Source: Bugulina stolonifera (taxonomy: Eukaryota; Bryozoa; Gymnolaemata; Cheilostomatida; Bugulidae). Taken from it: a stretch of DNA of 64,000 bases. Below are positions 54,201 through 62,934 of this stretch, piece after piece (the first letter of the stretch is position 1; each line of letters begins with the position of its first letter). The position numbers were made by a program, and so were the translations under genes. The notes below the pieces were generated by a model. It was not told where the DNA came from. It made no database searches and worked only from the letters and a program-made list of their open reading frames with translations. The stretch covers positions 15,291,233-15,355,232 of the forward strand of contig OW285188.1 in assembly GCA_935421135.1 (NCBI GenBank), read 5' to 3'.

Positions 54201-57200
54201 CAAACCATTTATTTACAACTCATCTTCATTCAAGAATTTATACAAATGAATATAACATACAAGCAAGTAGAATGGAAGATTTCCGATGATGAGATTAGAC
54301 GGTATGGTAAAGTGAACCTCTCCATTACTGTCACTCATATAACTCTTTTGGTAATTCATGGAAAACGCATAGTTTTGTCCAAACGATATAGTGACATTTC
54401 TACCAGGTGCTGGGGCCCTGTCAAGGAGCCGCACTTTCACCTAAAATATATGACACCATAATATATGACACCTTTAATGTATGATGCCTTTAACATACAT
54501 GACACCTGCAATTTATGCCATCTCCAATATATGATATCTACCTTCAATATAATTATGATACCTTCAATACATGACACCTTCAAAATATGACACCTGTAAC
54601 ATATACATGTATGACACCTTCAAAATATGACACCTGCAATACAAGTCATGACACCTTCAACATATGACACCTTCAATATATGACACTTTCAACACATGAT
54701 ACCTTCAATATATGACACCTTCAATACATGACACCTTCAACATATGACACCTTCAATATATGACACCTTCAATACATGACACCTTCAACATATGACACCT
54801 TCAATATATGACACTTTCAATACATGACACCTTCAACATATGACACCTGTAAACTATGAACCAATGAAAATAATACCTACAATATTACACGGAAAGAATA
54901 ACACATGACTCTCACATCCAACTCCACTGCATAACGTAAGAAATAACAAACCTTTCCAGTGTAGGGTATGCCAGGTTTAAATGATCGTAGAGTGTCCATT
55001 CCCAACCTAATATCCGAGCCATATAAATGTATTCGTTTCACAGTGGAGTTCAAAGTGACCTCTACACAAGATAGAAATAAATACATTTATATGTAATGTA
55101 TTGTACATGTAACATGCATTCTAGATACCGACATGTTATAAGATAAAACGCATTGTAGTATTGCATAATATAGAGTCTGCATACTCACTAGGATAATGTT
55201 AAAGCATCGCATTTATTTAGTGCTGAGAATTTCAACCTTGCACATAGATCCTGCTGTCTGCTCAACCCCCCCCCCCCCCTCCCCTCCCTCTCTCACCAAT
55301 AATGATATGAGCACAATGTTATTTTTAATGTATTTTAACAGTTGTTACACCAGGGTGACTACCATAGAGTAGTATACGTAGGAGTTATCCACTCTTGAAT
55401 ACTAGTAGTAAGGGAACGTAACCTATGTAGGGTTTACAATACTACAGTAGAGAAGCAGATAGATAATATAGGAAAATTGACATTAAAGCAGCTAGCCTTG
55501 TGCAATTCTCGCTGTCTCTGGCTGCTTGAGAACTCTGGTTCAGTGTATTTCATACGTTTTGCTGTAAATATACGATATTGCCAAAGTGTGCTCCTAGCCT
55601 CCTAGGCACATCTCTGAGCTAATTGGGTGTCAAACATTGAAACAGTAAACTGTATGCAGATCGAGTGTATATATACGTACATATACACCAAAACATCTAT
55701 TTCATTGCAGATCACAGAAATAGAGACTACACAGTTCACCTTAGCCAGTAAGCAAATCTGTATGCACAAGAATAAGTTACTCACTGGTACCCTTCTCAAC
55801 TACACTGGATGATAACTCAACCATAGACAAAGGGTAATGAAATGTCTCATTTCTCTCATATTCTAGCTCTGCTCTACTAATGTTCACAGTTCCACATCCA
55901 CTTCGCCTTGACAGCTAAAAACACATGAAATAAAATTAAACAACCATCAATGGAAATAAAAAAAATTGTAAGTTGAAAATTCAACTGAAACAGGAAGCTA
56001 TTGGAAATTTTATGCAGAAACTTACCGATATGTTACTAAACTGGAGACAAGGTGTATCTGGCAGATAGTGTTCATAAACCCCTTTGCGTAAACACGACGT
56101 TAGTTGAGCTGTACCTTTAACAGTCATTCCATAGGTATACCTGTTTTGATACAATATACAGTATTTGCTGCATTTATTATTTTTTAGTGTAAAGCTTAGG
56201 TAAGCAAAACAAATGACTAGTGAGAAGTGGGTCTAAGATGACTGTCCTGATTATAAAGCAAAGTTATCTTCTCCCAATTTATTTATCTCTTTGTTTGAAG
56301 CAGCATCCATGGTCCAGTGGTTACAATGCTAGGCTTGGCACGGCAGTTCAGGGGTTGATTCCAGCAAGGTCCATTGGTGGTGGAGGAAGGGCACCATAGA
56401 CACACACAGCATGTGCCATTCCACTACCTTGCCTAAAGGTCTAAAGTGGAATTAAAGCTAGCGAATTTTTTTGGAGAAAGGAAAGAGAGTTGGGCAAGGA
56501 TAGCTTCACATTATAATCAAAAAGTTATTAGTTAGTGCTCGTCTGCAAGCATTCATCAAATAGTAAGGAGTAATAGATAGATAATAGCTCTGCCTGATGC
56601 TCCATAACAGTCAGCCATGCAACTCTAGAGTAAGGTACTCACTTAGCACATACACTAACAACAATGTGTGCTGTGTTAGGTGCTATAAATTCAGGTGACT
56701 GGATCGTAACTTCAAACTTTGGCAAAACATATTCAGAGACATTGAAGGTTACAGAATGCTGACAGTACCGGTAGTTTACCGATGTACTATCACACACTGT
56801 CACCTGTACTAGCCATCTTCCAAGAGGGGGTTCAGTGGACAAAGGCATCTCAAACCCTGCCAGTCCTGTAAAATACAGGTACATAAATGTATAGAATACC
56901 TAAAATTTCTTACATCATAGAACACCTACAAGTGCATTGGTTATAGGTAACGATGTAAATCTAGGAAATGAACAACTAGGTCACACAATAACTTTTAATA
57001 ATTACTATGGTTTGTATAATTTTACCTAACTGGGTAGAAGAATTCAACCATTCACTCATAATCACACCATTTGGATCTTTAACAACGACTTTCTGAATCT
57101 GTTCAAACGTATCATAGCCATGTAAAGAGTATCAACTTGGACCAAAAATATACAAAAGCTGGTATTATGTTATCATTGCAAAAAAACTTATTGGTTTAAC

Positions 57201-60066
57201 TTCCCACTATTAATCTCAAGTAAGAAAGCAATGATCTAAAGAGATCTGTATCTTTTCTAATTTGGGGTGGAGAAGGCACTTCACCAAAAGCAAAGTTACC
57301 GAAGTAGCACAGGAGCAATATAAGGTTGAATACTCTTCCTAACACCGCCAACGACATTTACAGGAATCTGGATTCACACATGGAAGGCCAGAGTTCTAAC
57401 CACTAGGCCATTGAGATAGTGTTATTAATTGTAGTATTGTGTTAGCATTTTTTTGGAGAATATTAGGCTAATTAACATACATACGTTATCTGCTATTGGT
57501 CTCAATCTGGAGTCTAGCCTCAGCACCCTGAACCTCACTAAAAAGCAACACAGTGATGCTAACAACAACAACAGCTGAATATACACTATAGGTAAGCTCA
57601 AGCTGTCCTTAATCAACCAATATTCCAGGACATTCCGTACATGCTACTATTCTTCAAATATTAAATAACATTAGATAATTAAAAACATCACCAGCATAAA
57701 CCAGATTAGATTAAATTTAAATATCTCATGCTGTAAATAACGTAATATAATATGTGCCATGCAGCTTAGAAAATTTTTGCCAGTCAACTTTTGACATTCT
57801 CATCTTTCAATGCTTCCAAGTGAGTATTATGTAATAAACATTTTATTGCTCGAGGTTCTGTGTATACCTGTAACACCCACACAGTACGTACATGTATAGG
57901 CTACAAGTAAAATTGGTAAACTTGCCAGTTTGCCCTGGGTTGTATATGGGTCTATCTGTCTGTATGAAGGTGATAACATGGTTCCTGTAGGGAAGTATAG
58001 ACAGAATTATACTGTCATTGAACTGATAAGAGCTGTCCTGCTGGGTACCCTTTACTTGAAGTAAGAGTTGATGTGCACCATCCAACTCCAACTCACCAGC
58101 CTTCAGCTGTACACACTTTCTCATGTCTGAAAACAGCATTAGGTATATTATTATACTAGGCAATACATAGGCTGGGCTACATACATCATAATTACAGATA
58201 GCTCAAACTGTGTGGGCTGTGGCAAAACTATCTATACCACTTTGCACAGTGAATTTCCCACATAAAAAGTTTTATGTGTAGCTACACTTAAATTGCAACT
58301 ACTAGTAATTTTGTGATTACAAATAATGTGGTAATATGGTAACTAAACTAGACAAACCAAGGACCGGTGATGTCAAGGACTAAAACCTGGATGACTGAGG
58401 GGGTTATACTAGGATTTACATGTAGATGACAGAACGACTGACTGAGAATATTAGTTAACATGCGCAGACCACTTTGATAGTAATCTTGCTATCAGGTTAT
58501 CGTTATGTTATTAGTTATGTCATTTCTGAGCTAATGCTGAACCTCTATAGGCTAGTAGTGATTCTTCATATTTATCCATATATGTATAGAGTGCACTAGT
58601 CAGGCTTAGTGAATTTACGACTGTTGGAAAATGTCAGTTAGAAACAAACATTACGAAAACGCTTGTTTGGAAAACAACCACATAGAAATTCTAAACCCCA
58701 AACCCTAGCTTTCAACTAATTTTTATTTTAAACATTTTAACATATATTTTTAACATATCGTATATGTTTTGTTTTTACTACTACTACTACTAACTTTTAG
58801 AACACTTAAAATAATTCATTATTTGTGACTTGTGTTCTCCTAATCTACACAGTTTGTAATGGGGGTTTTCAACACAAACATTTTTGGAACGTACTGTTTC
58901 TAACTGATATTTTCAAAATTTCCCTTCACCAGGTTTAGTCTAGCCAAGCCAACACAAATAACTAGATTCAATTCAAACTGACTGTATGTCTAGCTACCCA
59001 GTTGATCATTACAATAATAAAATGGGCTTCTTATGCTATCAGGGGTAAATGTAAAAGGACATTTTGAAACAGGACAGTTCGAAACTGTGTAGATTACATT
59101 TAGAAGAGCACAACTTGCAGATAATTAATTTTAACTAAGTAACTTGATTAATTAAATAAAAAATAACACTAAAAATTAGTTGAAATCTGGTGGTTGGGAT
59201 TTGATGTTAGGTGTTTCAAACTGTCTGGTGTTCAGCTGTCCAATTTCGAAACATCCTGTTTCGAACTGTCTTTTTCGAACAGTCGCACATTCACAATCAG
59301 GGATACAATATTATTTTGTGAAAATCCCAGTATAAGACAGTGATCTACTGTACTATTTTGGGGATGAGATTACTTACTCTTGGTAGGACGAACATCAACA
59401 TTGACTGATTGAATAGTTTTATTTACAGTCCCACCAAGACCCATCCTTCCACTCCATCTCCAATAGGGAACATAAGTTGAGAGAAGAAAACTCACTTGAT
59501 TATCAACTTTTGAATCCAAGTTGTAGAATGAGATACAGACAGTCTCATTTCTGTTGGCAATAAATCTGTTTGGAGCTGTTACTATGTAACCTCTAAAACA
59601 CAATAAAAATGCTAAATGAATACCAGTAAGAGATCAGGAGCTCTTGACTTTACCACACATGTAAAGACAATGATGCTTCACAACAAAAATATTTATACTC
59701 ACAGGAATACTTTTACGAAACACAACTTGTGCACTGTTCAGATCATAGGTTTTAATCAGCAACAGCCATGGTTAGTAACAATATTAGTGCATACAAGTGA
59801 GGATGGGGTCAAAAGTTCAACAGCTACCAACTCTCTCACTTGACAGCACATTATAATGATTATATCACCATGTCAGCAATGCATTGTTCACTATTGTAAT
59901 TGGAAAGTGTATACAGCAGAATTCATGAACAGAGATACATGAACAGAGATACATGAACAGAGATACATGAACAGAGATACATGAAATGTACATACCCTTC
60001 TATACCAGCATCAAGAAACAGCAGAATGACTACAGACAGGGTGTGTTTAATGCAAGCAAATGTCAT
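36880..60066 (-). CDS. Thioester protein (C3/CD109/alpha-2-macroglobulin family) with C-terminal netrin-like domain
   Basis: I could join 34 exons on the minus strand. The coding length is 5223 bp, 1740 residues, with every junction in phase. Exon coordinates are given in the four block entries below. The order is signal peptide, macroglobulin domains, an alpha-2-macroglobulin domain, the thioester domain, a receptor-binding-type domain, then an NTR/C345C-like tail. Members are secreted or surface proteins that capture proteases or bind covalently to targets through the Cys-Gln thioester. No six-cysteine anaphylatoxin domain and no tetrabasic alpha-beta processing site are seen where C3 has them. 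It therefore resembles CD109/A2M in the middle and C3 at the end. Vertebrate A2M is about 1474 and C3 1663 residues. It should act outside the cell in innate immunity, by inference. Introns carry a retrotransposon, a solo LTR and SINEs. Confidence 0.9.
38234..38909 (-). mobile_element. Solo LTR of the gag-only retrotransposon family
   Basis: This 676-bp block is the reverse complement of the LTR at 48631-49292, diverged but alignable end to end. The ends are TGTAATGG and CCATTAC in element orientation. It is flanked by a 5-bp duplication ATACT (38229-38233 and 38910-38914). No internal sequence is present, so it probably formed by recombination between two LTRs. It lies in the intron between exons 31 and 30 of the thioester gene, in the same orientation as that gene. 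Confidence 0.9.
39561..44112 (-). other. Thioester gene exons 20-29: thioester domain and receptor-binding-type domain
   Basis: Exons: 44112-43969, 43554-43392, 43152-42886, 42591-42337, 42089-41968, 41705-41549, 41325-41099, 40607-40401, 40100-39973, 39738-39561. Exon 22 has PYGCGEQN, with the thioester between Cys1054 and Gln1057. Exon 23 has SVWLTAFVVQSFAQA and DGCFTQ followed by a His (residue 1169), 115 residues after the thioester Cys. In C3 the catalytic His is 116 residues after it. Exon 26 has KWLSRQRNAHGGFGSTQ. Exon 29 has STNMAVVQVKMVTGW, as in the A2M receptor-binding domain. Exon 24 is joined in phase 1 at GAAG/GA; the alternative acceptor 4 bp upstream would break the frame. Confidence 0.85.
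46213..46266 (-). repeat. Three 18-bp units each carrying the splice donor of thioester gene exon 16
   Basis: On the minus strand AGGTAAGTAATGTA recurs three times at 18-bp spacing (ACTTACCT at 46213, 46231, 46249 on the plus strand). The first copy in transcription order is the donor used after 46255. The other two are unused by the frame. Confidence 0.85.
47586..47735. repeat. 16-bp tandem repeat in a thioester gene intron
   Basis: About nine near-identical copies of ACAAGCTATTGCCGTA, the first with a TGTCGTA variant. It lies about 90 bp from exon 13. Confidence 0.95.
48631..49292 (+). repeat. 5' LTR
   Basis: It begins TGTGATGG and ends CCATTAC. It contains a TATA box and a polyadenylation signal about 50 bp apart, so the R region must be short. 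Compared with the 3' copy, differences were noted near 48744, 48849, 48983, 49073, 49168 and 49277. Confidence 0.93.
48967..49025 (+). promoter_or_regulatory. LTR TATA box and polyadenylation signal
   Basis: TATATAAAG at 48967-48975 is a good TATA box. AATAAA at 49020-49025 is a standard polyadenylation signal. The 3' LTR repeats both. Transcription would be expected to start about 25-30 bp after the TATA box, just before AATAAA. Confidence 0.7.
49628..52741 (+). CDS. Gag-like protein of the LTR retrotransposon
   Basis: A 1037-codon uninterrupted frame starting 335 bp after the 5' LTR. Residues about 20-170 resemble a retrotransposon Gag capsid: GQEDVELFIEDFTAMAGRCNW, IFSRLREQYGLSAREARWKL, and a leucine/tryptophan-rich end. 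A long low-complexity middle holds several imperfect repeats of the type EPVPVDEPIPT (about residues 215-345). At about residues 771-815 is a cysteine/histidine cluster (CAKCGFSG...HIWQH, then CRCG...HH...C) in place of the usual CCHC knuckle. The last third is rich in Ser, Pro and Thr. No enzymatic motif is seen. The final 50-60 residues look out of frame relative to the next small frame, suggesting a late frameshift. It should form particles that package the element RNA, by analogy. Confidence 0.8.
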   Translation: MDQIRNLLQQVMYQAEQDLKTLSYNGQEDVELFIEDFTAMAGRCNWNDRARLIRFRAALHGPAQECGRPRSVEGIFSRLREQYGLSAREARWKLSTLEQPAHTSLRDYAALIRRLMATAFEGAPPASLEEWTVEKFCLTVHNRGLRWYYTWLQPDDMEEALETGTAFLRNKDGKASPPKPQEELPADLLRKALHTLLQKCQEADDGPTVTPEPVPVDDPIPTAADTDDNPGEGGLNYNGRPQRPTDTSEPVPVDEHIPTEAKPKKSGPNHNGRPQRPTDVSKPVPVEEPIPTRPKDRSSHSKRKIPRITSPSHSRPTVSPTPVTVDEPIPIRPKPGKKRLHSKPDITEVTTDHPPRLKGRLTSPAQSDQTSQGKPDLSSTQKDQQDLATSRSDTNQQLIPSKIQYTPTDDLSCVELPDTTVQVRGLRIDTEQTVLDQTEELPLNLSKNVQVSIARHDPEDAKYRVADLHDIIPTTEIQSILPAVQIQRAKSSFTEFSIAEQVQPKIQIAELSKSHEADKKQSKATIAVFPRLFDESNKENVPEALPTIEPIAHPSASINTTAHRRVVLSRPALHRSACIPTCGNLCTLRVTGEANSSTRILSHSCMDETATPSSTDHSNQPVSTAEGKQISVLPVRTESELEVQSTPVGLSGMNSLSLPTRHRPVGTEEDSPEHSHRKEHELEGGGYTSDELCVVDASPLRKTLTPDGTPPPTPPPVTSTLKLATIKLHKLTDKLPIESSQHSGATKPWISTFTQQARDDLARRSQPNLKCAKCGFSGTLKRLNIHIWQHFARFYCRCGRSSVSRDALGHHFSRRSSICGKRLFLTDGPSYGALMEWWGVKDPPPFLPCRPTMDGQSGTNKPVYLPSTSSTRKRPPKRRHSPSPEQTPDSAPSDATSSSSSSPTTPAGPSPWRPPASTSAVSVGPPGRRGRLPSWKTRPAPRKSMPAAQSGPLYEGSPPKVSCAASCTASPVLLIEPLQSRPTLEVSPLSLYTCQGPTPSHSRLSCRPVPTSCISCTNSAECHTSCISGSVVHATTC
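52725..52907 (+). CDS. Small frame overlapping the end of gag, probably its original C-terminus
   Basis: Sixty codons in the +1 frame relative to gag, overlapping it by 17 bp. The sequence is helical and charged (LAELKPRIHYLASRQQ, REIALRELANQHL), unlike the cysteine-rich end of the gag frame above it. The same frame just upstream reads a proline-rich stretch (FPPPASPVLTQPNATRP) in keeping with gag composition. A frameshift in gag around 52570-52640 would join them; alternatively programmed frameshifting. No start-codon context supports independent translation. Confidence 0.4.
   Translation: MQQLAELKPRIHYLASRQQVGDTLRQHLEPLYTREIALRELANQHLNHPNNSSSYKQTWI
52986..53647 (+). repeat. 3' LTR
   Basis: Same length and ends as the 5' LTR, with about six substitutions. 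It follows the purine tract directly. Confidence 0.93.
54455..54850. repeat. 18-bp tandem repeat touching the acceptor of thioester gene exon 10
   Basis: About 20 units of the type ATGACACCTTCAATAT with many variants. On the minus strand the phrase GGTGTCATATATT recurs, and the acceptor itself (TCATATATTTTAG) looks like one more unit with an AG. Confidence 0.9.
56298..56470 (+). mobile_element. tRNA-derived SINE
   Basis: The A-box-like TGGTCCAGTGGTTA (about 56309) and B-box-like GGGGTTGATTCC (56351-56362) stand at tRNA spacing. A non-tRNA body follows (TTGGTGGTGGAGGAAGGGC). It cannot fold as an intact tRNA and runs on past the acceptor position. It lies in the intron between exons 7 and 6 of the thioester gene. 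Confidence 0.7.
57240..57422 (-). mobile_element. tRNA-derived SINE, second copy
   Basis: On the minus strand GGCCTAGTGGTTAGAAC (57410-57394) gives an A box, and GTGTGAATCCAG (57379-57368) a degenerate B box. The body shares the TTGGCGGTGTTAGGAAGAG-type segment with the copy at 56298-56470. It lies just beyond exon 4 of the thioester gene. Confidence 0.65.
58606..59295. repeat. Two diverged copies of one repeat in inverted orientation
   Basis: The block 58606-58930 is alignable with the reverse complement of 59040-59295. Shared parts in order are GCGACTGTTCGAAAA / ACGACTGTTGGAAAA, TTTCAACTAATTTTTA, AATCTACACAGTTT, and a TGTTTC...TTTTCAAAA end. The segment CGAAAC recurs at the ends. The family is unknown to me; it looks non-coding. 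Both copies are in intron 2 of the thioester gene. Confidence 0.65.
59930..59986. repeat. 14-bp tandem repeat next to the donor of thioester gene exon 1
   Basis: Four copies of ATGAACAGAGATAC plus a partial copy end within about 10 bp of the GTATGT donor after 59996. Confidence 0.9.
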
Positions 60067-62934
60067 TTTGACACCAAACTCCGAGTAAAGCTGTCTGCTG
60101 TGATTCAACCCTGTGCAGTTATAGGGTGCTACAATTAGTAACATGTACATTGCTCTGTGTGTGGCTACACAGCAGCGAGCAGATAAACAAATCAACTGAC
60201 CAATCAATTGCAACTTTCAACAGACCATAATACATTATCTGTAATAATTATCTGAGCTCAGTACATCAGGTTACAACTCATCTCACTATTGGACGTTTCT
60301 TTTTCACTGCTTCATCGCTGTATGTTTGTATCCTCCCACATAGCAAAATCTATGGCACTCATAAGCTACTGCTTGTAAAATATTTTCGAACAATCAGTCT
60401 AAACACTCAGTACCTCTGGTTAATAAAACCCATGAGGGACACATCAACAATAATTACTCTTGGCAAAGTAATGGGCAACAATAATTTTAGTACCCAGCAT
60501 TACAAAGATGCCGCTTCAAAGCCTTATGTGGATTTATTCATCTGTATGAAACCTCAAAGTCAAGACAAGTATAGATTCTGTTCACAAATATTTGATGACC
60601 TGACAGTTGTTTATGTAGATAAGTGATACTAATGGACTTTATAGCAGTAAATATATATTTTTATTTCACTTAGGTTTGATGAGGGAAATTAATTATTTTA
60701 TGTGTAGCTTGTCTATGAGTGGGAATTTTCAAAGTATTACAAGATACATATTATATGCATGGTTGTATTATATATTCATGAATTGTCACCATAGGCACAT
60801 TTGGACATAGCAGGTGCCAAGCTTTATAAATAGCAATCTGTAGCAATAACAATTTATTTTATTCAATAATACACAGTGGCCTATAACACTAAGCTAGGCA
60901 TGCTTAGTAACAATACATATAGTAAGCAAGGGGGAGTTCCCTTCAGATCAAGCATTAGGCACACCTGAACGTTCAAGCGTAGGGGATATTAAAAGCAGGC
61001 TCATATAAACCAGCAGTTTCCGAATATGCCTCATGGTTTTTTTTAAAAAATGATAGTAGGTAAATCTGTGGGTCAATGTTGTACAAATTGATTTAAAAAT
61101 ATAAATGTCCTTTCCACACCACCTGAATGAGGTAGACATGATTGGCGCATTACCCTTTGTTTAATGTGGCGGTATCCCCTGTAGGTATATTCCACAACAA
61201 ACATTTTTTAATTGTACATGTACATGGGCCTAAAATAAATCAAGTAACCAAGATCTTCATTTCAAAATGTCGGTCGCCATGAACTTATTGTAGTTTGTTT
61301 AGGGAAGACGTTAAAAGAATGTGTATCAGATGGTAAAAATAAAACGATATTACATCAAATAATTCAAATCTTGTGGTAGAATTTACTTGAGGATTAACTT
61401 ATTTGCTGTTGATATATTCTTTATCTTAGTAGACACCGTGATTGTTGATGAGGATGATGAATGTTTTCTCCTTCCACCAACGCATCCATAAACCTAAAAG
61501 GCGAGTACCAAGCAAATCAATTCCTGACAAATCACCAGTAAAGTCAAGGGAAGAGAAAAGAGCTATGTCCTAAAGATGGAGAACACTCATGCCAGAGAGC
61601 GAACATATGAGGCGGCAACATCTCTTCCTACCACCGAAAAGCAGCTTGTCACATGGTGTCTACAAGTAAATGGAGCAGTGACCCTTGGAAATTCAGAATG
61701 TCATGAATTGTTTGCATTGGACGACATTGAATACAAGTGCAAGTTATATAATTCGTTCTTGTTATTAGAAGTTGCCTTCCCTTCATATTCCGTTAATTGG
61801 AATTTTCTTTCCAGTATTCTATATCAAACCATTTATAATATCTAATAAAACTATAAAAAACGTAGTTTATTTAAAACAAAAATGCCGACAGTACTTTGCT
61901 GCTTACTTTGGACAATTCGTTTTGCTTAGGTAATTTAGCATGTTCAAGGGAGAGTGGTACCAGCTCAAGTAAAACCTAACACCGACTCACAAACACCAGC
62001 CTAATGTCAGTGCAGTTGAGATAAGTTTCTTAGTTAAAAGATGAAAAACTGGAAAAATTGGTTAAACTGAAGTCTATGTGGACTACAATATGGATAAACT
62101 AGTGTTATAATAATTAGTAGCCAGAATAGGCAATACCCATGTGATACATGAATGTTCAGTGTCAGCAAGATAGAATATGGCAACATGTGGTGATACAAAG
62201 AGATCAGTTGCATTTGAGATATTTTACCATGACAGATTTTCCTTTTTTTTCAGTATTCACGGCAAATCTGGTTGACCCCAAGAGCATCAATGAGGCACTA
62301 GAATTCTTCCACTCAGATGATTCAATGAGGTACATGGGCAACCACAGGCCACTTTTGCTCTCTCAATGCATGTCCTTGGGGAAACTGTTGATTATATACT
62401 TGACAATTTGTATCATTTTTATAATAATTATGTATGACAGTAAGTTTGCCATTTGTACACAGTAGAATCAACAAGGTGCTTGGAGTGTAAACACACAGAA
62501 AGTTGAGTTATTACTAAAAATTAGTTTTCTTGATGATACAAGCCGTAAATGGCCATTACGAGCAATAAGAAAACTCCTGCTTGTACATACAGTACACTGA
62601 TATACATAGAGGATACTGAAATTCTAGATGCCCCTTATGTATTCAATTGTATAGCTGGATACGCTGTAGCCATCTGGCTGCTGGTAGCTGTAGTGATGGA
62701 ATAATTCCAGTAATGCCAACTGGATCGTAGAGATATGTTACAGCAAAAGTCGACTCAAAAACATTCACAATCCCAATGGTGAGCTCTGGATGGTATACAT
62801 ACAGCTTCACCTACCCAACACTGATTTTACCAAAAACTGGTAAAATTTGAAATTTTAACTTTTTAACCTTTACATATGCTTTAGAAAGTGTAGATTTTAA
62901 AAGTAAAGGTATATTTTGTATTCAACTATAAAGA
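60067..62934. other. Region upstream of the thioester gene without a supported gene
   Basis: It should hold the thioester gene promoter near 60067. Open frames at 60432-60626, 61576-61845 and 62148-62465 (plus strand, 64-105 codons) have no domain I recognise and no clear splice links. The stretch 61480-61575 reads a basic Lys/Arg/Ser-rich peptide in one frame. This could be the N-terminal end of the transposase remnant that follows, but this is not established. Confidence 0.4.

Larger units (their letters stand above)
53756..60066 (-). other. Thioester gene exons 1-11: signal peptide and first macroglobulin domains
   Basis: Exons: 60066-59996, 59592-59378, 58126-57926, 57537-57485, 57098-57026, 56865-56643, 56140-56026, 55914-55785, 55061-54952, 54440-54261, 53956-53756. 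Exon 1 encodes a signal peptide (MTFACIKHTLSVVILLFLDA). Exon 2 starts GYIVTAPNRF, the usual first strand of this family. Exon 3 ends TDRPIYNPGQT and uses a GC donor: with exon 4 it restores QTVRFRV, as in A2M (QTVKFRV). Exon 6 has EYVLPKFEV, a hallmark of the third macroglobulin domain. Exon 11 ends TLNVV at a GTAAGT donor; the frame stays open past it for about 29 codons, which I treat as intron. Confidence 0.85.

Noticed and set aside
54455..54850. CRISPR-like array
   Set aside because: Units are directly adjacent, with no unique spacers, in a spliced animal gene. It is a simple minisatellite.
56298..57422. tRNA genes
   Set aside because: A and B boxes are present, but the sequences do not form complete cloverleaves and continue into shared non-tRNA bodies, so they are SINEs.
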